Source: Rhizomys pruinosus (Eukaryota > Chordata > Mammalia > Rodentia > Spalacidae). Taken from it: DNA of 64,000 nt. This document shows positions 30,518-43,100 of this stretch, piece after piece. Positions within the stretch are counted from its first letter, which is position 1, and every line of letters begins with the position of its first letter. A program made the translations under genes and the position numbers. The notes beneath the pieces are model-generated. The model worked only from the letters and a program-made list of their open reading frames with translations. It did not search any database and was not told where the DNA came from. The stretch is taken from contig VZQC01010984.1 in the NCBI GenBank assembly GCA_009823505.1, forward strand, positions 5,079,356 through 5,143,355. The letters run 5' to 3'.

Positions 30518-33500
30518 GTAAGCTGCGGCCGTTCGCCGTGTTAGACGGGGAAGGAGGCGGGGGCCGGGGGGTCTTTTAAGGTGTCTGTCACGTGCTGGCA
30601 CTAGTCCCGCAACAGTGAAAAGTGGCGGCCGGTTTTCAGCAAACTGATAGTAATCTGACAGGTCACCTGCCCCAAGATCTGAGAGCGTAGTTCTGCATCG
30701 TCTGAGAACGTTCATTTAGAACCTGAGACAGTTGGCATTTATTAGGAGAGGACAGTCCTGTGCCCTCAGTAAGTGGCTCAATGGAGGAAGTATGAAGCGC
30801 CCCTGATCTCGCTCCCCTGTACCCGCAGGTTTGCTAGTGCAGACGCCCCCGAGCCATTCCATTTTAAGTCTTCCCAGTCCCTTAGCCCCCACATTTTTAT
30901 ATTCAAAATTTTGCGTTTCTACATCTCTATCAGCCTAAGCCAGGCTTTTTTTTTTTTTTTTTTTTTTTTGTCTAAGGCACCCTAACCTGGCTTCTTACTT
31001 TTCCTCTTGTTCTGTAGGCCGCTCTTCACCTTGCTTCATTCAGGGCGCACACCGGTGTGAACATGATCACATCATTTGTTTTCCTAGAATCTCTATGACC
31101 AGTTCTGATTGTCCTTAGGATAATCACTGGAATCCTTCAAAATGTAGTGTGATCTGGCTTGTGCTTTTACCTGAACTTTCCTCTTTTCTTCCGTTCTAAT
31201 TTCAGGCCTTTGCTGTACTAAGCTGCAGTTATTTGAACGCGCCATGCTAACTTTCATCTGTTTTTTTTTTTTTTTTTTTTGCATTGTTCCCACAATTTGG
31301 AATCCTGACTATCTCTCTCTCTCTCTGTTTATTCATTCTCATCGTTTCACACCACTCTAGAGGCGTTTCCTGACATCTTAAAACATATCAGAGTTCCTTT
31401 TCCCACATGCCAGCATTTCTGCAGGAAAAACAATTTCTGACTGAAGTTTAATCTGCTAAAATATAACACATAAACTCTGTGTTCTCTATAATAACCAGTT
31501 TATAACTACAATTTCCTTAAAGATTCTGTTTGCTTCTGTCTGGATGTGTAATCATTTGAAGATTTACTGTTTTACATATCCACAGTCATGAAGATTTTTG
31601 ACTCTGATTTTTAGGACTTACAAACAGCTGTTGACTAACTTATCATGGGCAGCTCTCAAAGTCTCTTGAGCCCTGGATTTCCTTATCACAGTGCCAAAAA
31701 CGTTTGACTCTTGATTCTTAATGAGGCACTGTTTGTTAGGGGTTTAGGAAAGATTGTGTTTCAATGTTTTGAAAGTCATGGTGGCTAGATGCCACATAAA
31801 ACATTACTGGTGTTCATTAGATTAGGACCGTCTAGATGCTAACTAGATTGCGTGCCTCTATGGTCTTTAAGAACCTTATGTCTGGTTCTCTAATCCTAGT
31901 TCTATCTTGTTAAGAAACAGCTAAGTTACCTGTCTTCCAGTAGTACAGTGGCATGGATCTGTGACTTACTGTTTATACTGTTTAATTTTGCAGTTAGCAT
32001 GTAAATACTGGGCTCCTCACATCAAGAAAAAATCACCTTTTGATATAAAAGTAAGTAATTTTGATTTACAACATACTTTATGAACAGTTATACCCTTTGT
32101 ATCTCTTCTTAAGGATTAATTCAACAAAGCTTTCAGTAATACCTTAAAAGTTGAAAACACTGTTTCATTACTTATGTTAGAAATTTTTGAGTATTTGTAA
32201 GTTACATATAAGAAAATAGAAGTCCGGGCTGGAGAGATAGCCTAGCGGTTAAGAGCACTGACTGCTCTTGCAGAGGACCCGGGTTCAATCCCCAGCACCC
32301 ACATGGCGGCTAAGAACTGTCTATAACTCCAATTCCAGGAGAACTCCAGTTCCAGGGGAATCCGAGACCCTCTCTGACCTCCACGGCATTGCACAACACG
32401 GGTGCACAAACCTACATGCAGACAGTACATTCATACACATTAAAAAAAAAAATAAAAAAGAAAAGAAAAGGAAAAAAAAAATAGAAGTCAGCCGGCCGTG
32501 GTGGTGCGCGCCTTTAATCCTAGCACTTGGGAGGCAGAGGGAGGAGGATCTTTGTGAGTTCAAGGCCAGCGTGGTCTACAGAGTGAGTTCCAGGCCAGCT
32601 GTGAATTTCAGGCCAGCTGGAGCTACAGGGAGACCCTGTCTCAAAAAGACAAAAAAAAAAAAAAAAAAAAAGAAAGAAAGAAAAAGAAAATAGAAGTCAT
32701 TACCTAGGGAAAACTTCTGTATCCTGTTGCTTTAATTTCCCATAAGCTTTCCCAGATTCAGGGGTCAGTCCCACAATTGAACAGGCTGAAGAGGGCACTC
32801 CTGGGACCTCATCAGAGGGTCCAAATCCATTTGTTCTATGCAATAGACAGCTTACATAGGTTTGAGATGGGCAGCCCCTACATTGCATGATATCACCTCC
32901 CTGTGGCCAATCCTAGACCTCTACACCATCACGTGTCATTCCAACTGCTGGGGCATATTCAGAAGAAGGCTGTGCTAACAAGCAAGCCAACTCGACTTCT
33001 GAGCCTGTGCTAGCTGAAAACAGAGCGTGCCCTGCACCCTTTGCTCCACCTAGTGTGCTAAGCAGATTGGCAGCCTGTACATGCTCAAGATAACTTCTCA
33101 GTCCAGGATTGCTGTCCCCCACACAGAAACTTGTGTCTATATACTTTAACCATTTTCTTCTTTATGGCTTCTTGGATTATTTTAGAATTTTTATTACTAT
33201 AGATGAACATGTAGCAAATGTCTTTGTATATATATATGGAAAATTTCATACAAAATATTTGACAGTTCATATAGGATAGAATCTGTTAGCTTCTGATTGA
33301 ATTTTAGGTTTCTAGACTGAAGTAAAGGTCTAACAGTGGTGGATAGAGTGAGAATTGTTTTGTGTAGAATAAATGACTAAAGATCAGTAGTATTTAGTGG
33401 ACTTATGGCTTAATTGAAAAAATAAAAGGCAGAATTCCTAAATGGCAGATTCTTATTGGACTAGAGTCTTAAAATGTTATAGGAAGTAGATGTTGACGTG

Positions 33501-34040
33501 TTGTATACAGTAAATAAGCAGTGGAGATACCCACTTAAGGTCTCCATTGTAAAGGGAATTGTGATGCTTTGGCCAGCCGTGATAAAGCTGGACTAACTTC
33601 AAAAATTATATTATTTGAGCTTCAATATTTTATTTGCAAATGTATTTTTGATTTGCCAGTAAGCATATTTTATTCATCAGGAGAATAGTCATAAATAAAG
33701 CATATATTTATTACTTATATTTTTTGGAACGCTTCACAAATTTGCTTCACATCCTTGCGCAGGGGCCATGCTAATCTTCTCTGTATTGTCCCAATTTTAG
33801 TATATGTGCTGCCAAAGCGAGCACACATTTATTATTTTTAATCAACAGAGTTTATTTTACTACATGGTGTTTGTATGTTTTTGCATTGTGTGTGTTAGGG
33901 CCAGGAATCAGATTTTTCATAGTAACAAAAATATCATGATAGTACTACTAGATCGATTGAATTGAACCTAATTAGCTTAAGCTTTTTTGAGATATAACTC
34001 ATATTTCAATCTTTATAGTTACACTAGATAATTCTAGATG

Positions 34041-34076
<36 letters not shown>

Positions 34077-35496
34077 ATATACACATATACCCATTCAAAA
34101 TAGCTGTACTTGGGTTGTACATTTAAAGATCATTATTTAATTGAGTTTTGATTTAAAAAGTTAAGAATTTTATCATCACCTTCCTTCCTCTACCCTTAAA
34201 TGTTTGGCAGATAAACTCGGAGCATTTAAAAAACATGAATAATATATACAGTAAAGAGGTAGTAGTAGTACCATTTCACATTGAAATTTTTTTTTTTAAC
34301 TTATGTGTATGAGTGTACTGCCTGCAGGTAAGTAGGTGCACCCATGTCATGCATTGCTCTGGAGGTCAGAAAAGGGTGTTGGATTCCCCCGGAACTGGAG
34401 TTAAAGACAGCTCTTAGCCACTATGTGGGGTGCTGGGAATCGAACCCAGGTCATCTGCAAGAGCAGTCAGTGCTCGTAACTGCTGAGCTATTTCTCCAGC
34501 CCCTGAAATTCCTTTTTAAAAAATTTTTGTTGTTTTTATTTTGTGTGTATGAGTATATTGCTTCTGTGTTTGTAAATGTACCTGTGTTATGCAATGCCTG
34601 CAGAGGTCAGAAGAGGGTGTTGGATCCACTGAACTGATGTTAAAGATGGGTGCTGGAATTTGAACCTGGGTCTTCTGCAATAGTAGCCAGCGCTCATAGT
34701 CATTGAGCTATCTCTCTAGCCTCCTACATTAAATATTTGTATACCCAATGGTTTTCATAGCACCTATTCATAGTAGTCTGTGCTTTGTATTTGTAGATGA
34801 GGAAAGTGACATTAGAAAGATCAAACATATATCCTAGAGTCATAGGAGTCAACTTCCCACAGTGATGAATGGTTTGAAGCAGGCTTCCAGTTCCACAGCC
34901 TGATTTCTGTGCACCCTCGCTGAAACGAATGGGAATCTTGGCACCTTACACATTCATTTGGGTAATAGGACAGAACAATTATTTCTTTCTTCTGTTACAC
35001 CCTCCTTCTTAATTTCCTGGGTGGCTGGCTTTGGGAAAACTGTTGTCAGGAGTGGTCCAATAACATTTATAAAATTTTTTAATTAAATTCTTAAAATATT
35101 ATGACCTTGTGAGGTTTGTTTCCCTAGAAATGTTATAAACACACTCTTTTTAAAGAATATACTGGAGGGGCTGGAGAGGTGGCTTACTGGTTAAGAGCAC
35201 TGGCTGCTCTTGCAGAGGACCCAGGTTTAATTCTCAGCAAACACATGGCAACTAACAACCATGTATAATTCAAATTTCAGGGGATCTGATGCCCTCTCTT
35301 TACTTCCTTGGGTGTTGCATGCCATGGGTGCACCTACATACATGTAGGCAGTACACGCGTATGTGGTGCACACCTTTAATCCCAGCACTCAGGAGGCAGA
35401 GGCAGGCAGATCTCTGTGAGTTCAAGGCTAGCCTAGTCTACAGAGTGAGCTCCAGGCCAGCTGGGACTAAAGGGAGACCCTGTCTCAAAAATACCA

Positions 35497-35539
<43 letters not shown>

Positions 35540-36986
35540 ATATGTTGGAGCTCTGTTTATGTGCAGATGGATTTTGTTACTTTTTCTACTACTTTGTGTT
35601 CTGTTATTCCCCATTTTGAAAAGTATAATGTGTCTCTTAATATCAGTGATATTTGATCTTTAATAAACCAACTTATTTTATATAATTTCAGTAAACAAAA
35701 ACTGTTGATATAGACTGAAAAAGTTTGACATACTAAACATTTTTCTATTTTGGCACAGGTAATTGAAGAGATATATGAAAAAGAGATTGTCAAATCAAGG
35801 TAGGAATGAGTTTAATTCCAGTACTTTAGGATTCTAGGTAGACCAGGTTGGACCCCGTTTGAGTTTCTGACTGTGACCCTAACTTGGATAAGTATTGAAA
35901 AGTCATGTAGTATTTCTGTGTCTTATAGTTTTTGACTCATTTCAGATGAATTAATTCCTACAGGGTTTATTTGGGTTTTGAGGGCCTGTGAGAGAGAGTA
36001 AGCATAGATTTATTTCAAGTTCACTAATAATTTTCATATCATTTCTGATAAGCCTAAAACTTCTCCTAAAAATCAAAAATTAGCTGGGCGCAGTGGCACA
36101 TGCCTTTAATCCCAGCACTCAGAGGCAAAAGCAGGCAGGCGGATCTCTGTGAGTTCAAGGCAAGCCTGGTCTACATAGCAAATTCCAGGCTGTGTGGGGC
36201 TCCAGGGAGACCCTGTCTCAAACACACACACACACAATATTATATAGTATACTATATACCAGGAACTTATCTTATATATATATATATATATAAATTAAAT
36301 GTAAATTTAAAATAATATACAAATAATGTGTAAACTATATAGATTTAAAAATCAAAACATATTTTTACCCAGGCGTGTGACACACGCCTTTAATCCCAGC
36401 ACTCGGGAGGCAGAGGCAGGCGGATTTCTGTGAGTTCAAGGCCTGCCTGGTCTGCAGAGTGAGCTCCAGGCCAGCTGGGACTAAAGGGAAAGACAAAATA
36501 AAAGATATAATTATTTTTGAATAATAGAGAAGGGGTAGGGTTTGCTTAAGTTGGCCAGCTGACTTGCCGTCTTGGAGATGACACGCATAGAACATTAATT
36601 TTGTTTTTTATATTTTGCATTCTAGGTATTTAAAGCCATGCAGATGGAAATGTAGACAAAGTGGTTGGATTTATAGACTTAGAGACTGGATTGAGTCCAC
36701 TCTGAATATCCATGCAAAACATAAAACAGTGAAAGAGCTAGATTAGATAAGCCAAGACTCTTGGAGTTTGCATTCTAGGGGTAGTGTGAGAGGGACTAAC
36801 AGTTGAAAGACAGGAAATGCTAAGTGCTGTGACTTAAAGTGTGGTTAGGGAATTGTGACAGGGATTGCCACTTAAGGCAGAAATGGAGCTGATACATTGC
36901 TTAGTACTTACTAGTTGGCCAGGATGGATATAGATAAACTTGCCTGTGGAAATTTAACTGAAGAGAATAAATAGGTAAATTCTAAT

Positions 36987-37035
<49 letters not shown>

Positions 37036-40000
37036 GGGGGTGTATGTATACTCCATGTATACAGGTACGTGGAGTAAGAAAGACCTTTTTTCCTGTATAT
37101 TGTTTTTACTCACCTGAAAACAAGCCTTGAACATGCCTTCATTGCAGTGGCTAGTATTTTTTTTTTCCATTTAAATCTTTACTACAAAGATAATTTTTTT
37201 GGCTCCATTATTTTTAACTGTCACTGACAGGACTCACAAAGATTTACCATGGCACTTTGAGCTTCTTTCCATCATCTCATACAAAGCTTTGAATACTAAG
37301 ACCACTTACAAAAGTGGTCTTAGTATTCAAATTGTTCTGGGCTAATGCCTGAGGAAATTCTTTTCAGTATGTGGGGAACAGTTGGATCTAATATTTGTTA
37401 ACCAGTCATTACATGATGAAAATGGGCTGTTTATAGTCACAAGATAATTTTAATATCAGGATGCTCATACATTTTTGTGCATCAACCATATCTTCCTAGT
37501 TGGCATTTGGAAATGAAGAGTAAATATTCTTATGGTGTAAAAGTAATCACTTCTAGGATCCCCAGAATTAGTTACTGTAAGGCCCCTTTTTTTTTTGTAT
37601 TTTTTTGAGACAAGGCCTCCCTTTAGTCCCAGCTATCCTGGAGCTCACTCTGTAGACCAGGCTGGCCTTGAACTCACAGAGATCCGCCTGCCTCTGCCTC
37701 CCGAGTGCTGGGATTAAAGGCGCGTGCCACCACACCCGGCTAAGGCCTTTTTGCCTGCTCACCCAGTCGTTTGTTTTTGCTATTCTTGCATTGTCTGTTT
37801 TGGAAAGCTGCTCTTAAGGTATTTTTATAAAACTTTTACTTAAAATATTTAAAGGGCTGATTGTTACCATTTAAGTGCTACTAGATGCTAGCTTCTTTTA
37901 TAAGCACTTTACATAGAGTACCACATTCCCCCAACAAGAACCTCCTGATGCTATTGCTGTCTGCGTATTGTGGATAAAGACCCTTAAGTTACAGAGAAGT
38001 TAAGTAACTTGCTTAAGCTATTTGCTAGTAGTTGGAGGCACTGGCAAGCACTAAATCCTGTTTCTCTGGCTCTTATCCAGTACTTTTTTCTTTAATAGGA
38101 ATGGTATCCATCACCCTGTAGAATCTCTTAACTTGTACCTTTTGGTATTATTAATCCTATTATGAACCCATCATGTGAATTGTGTGATGAAACAAAATTA
38201 AAGTTACCTATAAAGCAATTTACTTTGTCAGAGTGTTTTTGTTTCTTTTTATTTGAAATGTTCAAACTTTTCTCATGAAATGTAACACTAAAAGAGCCTA
38301 GTACCCTTGTAAATTATGAAAATTGATAACTACCTAGTTCCAAAACACAAAAGCCTAGAACATGGTCAGCATTCCAGAAGCCTCTGCACCATCTTGCTTC
38401 CGTTGGAACTTGGGCCAGCCAGATCCCTCCGCAGGTTAAGGGTCTTGTTACACAAGCTTAGAGGCCTGAGGTCAGTCTCCAGACTCTGCAGGTGGAAGGA
38501 GAGAACCTACTCCACAGAGTTGTCCTCTGACCTGCACATGCATGCCATGGCATCCCCCCCCACACACACCGCCACACCTAAACGTAAACGAGCAGACTCA
38601 CAGGATATATACCTTTGTGCCTGTTTTCTTCAGTTCAGTTTTTTTTTTTCAGTTCAGATTTTTTTAAAAGCATCTAAAATATCATGAGTTCATAATAGCA
38701 CAACTCTTCTTAGCATATCAAAATAATGCTTTTTGTTTTTAGCTTTTTAAAGTTTGATTTTGAGGGACCTACATGGCTCTAGACCCTGTATTTTCTTTTT
38801 TCTTTTTGGTCTTTTGGAGACAGGGTCTCTCTTTTAGTTTTAGCTGGCCTGGAGCTCGCTATGTAGACCAGGCTGGCCTTGAACTCACAGAGATCCACCT
38901 GCCTCTGCTTCCCGAGTGCTGGGATTAAAGGTGTGTGCCACCATGCCTGGCTAGACCCTGTATTTTGACACAGCCATATGCTGAGACTATGTATGGCAGG
39001 AAAGCAATGCCCTCTGCTCGTCTCCTGCAGTTTCCTATCAGATTTACAGATGCAATTGCTGTTAGAGTTAATGGACTTAGTTTGTTCTACATAAATGACC
39101 CAACTGTGGATGGATTTAATGAAATGTATGCTAGATTTTGGGCTCAGTGTCAGGCTTTATGTTGTATTGGAAACTTAGGAAAACATAAAACTCCTTCCTT
39201 CCACGTATTTGAATTTATGACTATTGTTCATAGTCTTCCTGCCTCTGCTCTGGTGTCTAGATGTGTTTCCACATCTTACACGCACACCTTTAGTGCAGCT
39301 GCTGCATTAGAGCATACACTTCATTGTCCCATCCACTCTGTCCTCATTGGCCGCAGTATCATGTTTTGTCATTGATCCTGCAGCTTTTTCCTTTTCCTTA
39401 GTAAAATGCATTTCATTCTTACTCAAGTTTTGTCACATTATTTGCTTAGCGAAACTTTTTCTTTTTTTTTGTATGTGTATGAATGTACTGTCTGCATGCA
39501 GGTCTGTGCACCCATGTCATGCAATGCTGAGGAGGTCAGAAGAGGGCGTTGGATTCCCCTGGAACTGGAGTAAAAAATGGTTCTTAGCCACCATGTGGGT
39601 GCTGGGGATCGAACCCAGGTCCTCTGCAAGAGCAGTCGGCGCTCTTAACCGCTAGGCCATCTCTCCAGCCCTTAGTGAAACTACTCAAGCTCAGAAATCA
39701 GTGGAATATGATTTTGACAGGATAATGATCTCCTGAAGTGTTATAAATTTATAATCATATACATCCTTTTTTTTTTTTTTGTCTTTTTGAGACAGGGTCT
39801 CCCTGTAGTCCCAGCTGGCCTGGAACTTGCTATGTAGACCAGGCTGGTCTTGAACTCACAAAGATCAGCTTGCCTGTGACTCATGAGTGCTGGGATTAAA
39901 GGTGTATGCCATCACACCCAACCATACCTTTGAATTTTCAAAGCTGGAAACTATCACCTAGTAGCCATGTTCTAGCCCTGCTGCTTTACTTCCAATATTA

Positions 40001-40117
40001 GAAAATAATAAAAACAAATTACTACCCATTTGAGCCTTTGGAGAGATATCTTGTACCTACAGCTTCCTTTATTCACAGAAAACCAAGTAATCCTATTATA
40101 TAAAAGGAGATTAGACC

Positions 40118-40152
<35 letters not shown>

Positions 40153-43100
40153 TTTGTATTTTTGAGACAGGGTCTCTCCCTTTAAGTCCCAGCTGGCCTG
40201 GAGCTCACTCTGTAGACCAGACTGGCCTTGAACTCACAGAGATCCACCTGCCTCTGCCTCCCAAGTACTAGGATTAAAGGCGTGCGCCACCACGCCCGGC
40301 TTAGACCTTCTTTAAGGACTCAGTACACCTTTATCCACTGGAGTCTAGTCAGCCTATCTAGAGTCACTTCCTTAGACCGTCTTTAAGTGTATTGAGAGAC
40401 ATTTACATACAAATTCTTGACTAGATAGGACTTAACATATATGAGAGAATGCATGAAATTTGGTTGGGGTCGGGGGAGGGTGTTATAGGGTGATGCAGAT
40501 GGGGGGGTCTAAATTTGATTAAGATCTATTATGTGAAACGCACAAACTCAGTAGAATATTTAAAAAGGACAGTATAATGAAGAGAAATACCTAGTATCCC
40601 CCACAAAATAGTCTGTAGCATTTTAGGCTCACTTAACTAAGGTGTAAGAACATCTGACTCCCGAATTTAGGACATCGGTAGAAGTATCTTTGAGATGGAT
40701 GGATGTTAGCACTAACAAAGTTGGGGTAGGCTAGCCTTCCATGGTTGTCATCTTGTGTTATAAAATCTGATGTCTAATTTAATTTTAAAACAAAAGATTC
40801 CAGAGTGTGTAGAAATTAAGACCTCTGAAAGGGTTATATTTTAAATTTCAAAGATGTTTCTTTTATGTTTTTAGGTTTGCTATCAGAAAAATAATGCTGT
40901 TGGAATTTAGGTGAGTTAAAAGCCATCATGTTGATGAAGTTGAAGATGAGAGTATTACTTTAGTTTTGCTTTTCTTGTATATTTCTGTGAGAAATATATG
41001 TTTTAATTTGTTTTCAAAGAGGCCCTGTCATCAGAACTTACCCTGAGTTGTTTCTCTCTGGTTATGATAATGTGGGTTGAATGAATAGACTCTATTGTGC
41101 TTGGTTTCTCTGGTGATCTGTAGGAATAAATCAGGGTATATCTCATAGCCATTTTTACCTCCTTCTCAGCTAAAATATTGTTACTAAGACACTACCAACT
41201 AAGCTACTACTAATTTTAGTGTTTCAAAAGAACATAAATCTTTTTTCCCCTGAGTGTTGGAGATTGGAGTTAGGCAGGTGCTCTACCTCTGATCCCTGGC
41301 CGAAGAACCTGTAACTTTTGATTGTAAAGGAGTAACAGATCGTGCTACAGTCAGGATTGGCTAGTATTAGAACGTATGTGAAAAATCAAAATGAACACTC
41401 GTCTTAACCCTAACACAGCATTTATTGCAATCCTGAAATGGAAGTATTCTCCAATTACTGGAAGAAGCTGAGATCACAAAGGTTAAGTGATTTTCTTTCA
41501 AGGTAGTACAGTTAAGTAATTGGCAGAGCCAAGATGTTGGTGTCTTATGTCAAGGTTTTTCTACTTTGTTCTACATCCTTGATTTCTGGTCTGCGTCACA
41601 GAGCTAAGAGCCTCTGTGTCAGTGACTTATTCCCTGTATACACTGGTTGATTTCATCCTCATTGAAAACATGGCATGAAGCTTATAGCTATGAACTAACT
41701 AGCACATCCTAAGAACCCTGTGATTCATTTTGATCCTCACAGTAATCTCAGATCTTCCTGGATTATAGAGGAGAAAACTAAAGCTAGAAATGAGGCTTCT
41801 GTGGCTCTTGAATAAATACATACTTTCTATCATATCATTACTACTTTTCATGTAACAAAATTCCAGAGATTTTTTTTTTTAAGGGGATGGGCTGGAGAGA
41901 TGGCTCAGTGGTTAAAAGCATCGGCTGCTCTTTCGCAGGACCCATGTTCGGTTCCAAGCACCCATATGGCAGCTAACAACCATCCACAACTCATTCCAGG
42001 TTATGGAATTCCCTCTTCTGACTTACATGGGTGTGGTATGACACAGGGGCACTTACCTGCATGCAGGCAATACACTCCTACGCATAATATTAAAATAATA
42101 AAATACTTTAAAAGAAGCAGCAGCTTTGTTTAGCTTGTGGTTTCAGAAAGATCAGTCCACTGTCACTTGCCCTTGTTTTAGGCTGTGAGGACATGTGGCG
42201 GGGTGAGGTGAGGAGGGGTGCTCTCCTCAGCGCAGCCTAGAAGCAAGCGGAGCAACCAGAAGGGCTGGGCTCGGAATCTTTCTCAGCCACACATTCCCAG
42301 TGACCTAACTTCCTTCCATGAGACCCTGGCTCCTAAAGGTTGTGTCACCTTCCAGTACTACTACAAGTAGGGATCAAACCTTAACATATCGGCCTTTGAA
42401 TGTCATATAGGATCTACACTATGGCAGAGACACAAATAGAGAAGACACTGGTGTGTGGTTAGGGTTAACCAGACTTCCTGAGTCAAGAAACCAGATCTTA
42501 ATACTTAAAGGTATTAATGATAGTGAAAAAATTTTAGGTACTGGGAAGTGGTGATGGTTAGTGTTAATTGACATGATCTAGAATCACCTAGGAAACAAGC
42601 TCTGGGTATACTCAACTGAGGGATTACCTAAACTGGTACTAGCCTCTGAGAATGTCTGTGAGCAGTTGTCTTGATTAGGCTAATTGTGAGAAGACCCATC
42701 TTAACTGTGGGCAGGACTGTCGTTTGTTCAGTGTCTTTGAGTCACATGTAACCACGTTCCACATGCTGTCCTTCCCTTCTTGGCTCAGCTCCAGGACTTA
42801 TATCCTGCCTGCAGGCCGACAGTCTCTAGGCTTCGATCCCACAAGAAGGGGGGAGGGAAAACCACAGGAGATCACCTGTGGAAATGAATGGACTCACACA
42901 CACACACGTGGACAGCCGGGGAGGATAGGAACTCTGTTTATTTTCTGTCAGTGAGGTCTATATATTGAAATCTACTGTGCTCTGGGCAAGGAAGTGGGAG
43001 CAGGCAGAAGGGAGGGGTGAGCCCACCTTGGTTCTAATCAGGGGGCTGCAGAGCTTTGGTTTGTGCAACAGGTAAATAGAGGTGTGACATTTTGCTCAGT

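Larger units (their letters stand above)
30150..30620 (+). promoter_or_regulatory. Aqr: CpG-rich promoter of Aqr
   Basis: CpG-dense and TATA-less, spanning the first coding exon. Contains two ETS-type sites and a GC-rich stretch in the start of intron 1 (about 30545-30570). The transcription start probably lies between 30290 and 30420. Confidence 0.75.
32051..35758 (+). other. Aqr: Aqr intron 2
   Basis: Contains a B2+B1 same-site pair, an antisense U6 pseudogene, (TA)n at about 34040-34070, two antisense B2s, a sense B2 and a sense B1. A possible antisense MIR relic lies at about 34790-34910. 32700-33720 is unique-looking. Confidence 0.85.
35800..40874 (+). other. Aqr: Aqr intron 3
   Basis: About 5.1 kb. 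Holds several B1s, one B2, a B2/B3-like SINE, a (GT)n tract at about 36990-37033, a perfect 20-bp hairpin, a MIR relic and an L1 3'-end fragment. A frame of 146 codons across 38935-39375 starts in a B1 and is not gene-like. Confidence 0.85.

Noticed and set aside
38935..39375. 146-codon open frame in Aqr intron 3
   Set aside because: It begins inside an antisense B1 and matches no family I know. Codon pattern and context do not suggest an exon; it lies within a clear Aqr intron.
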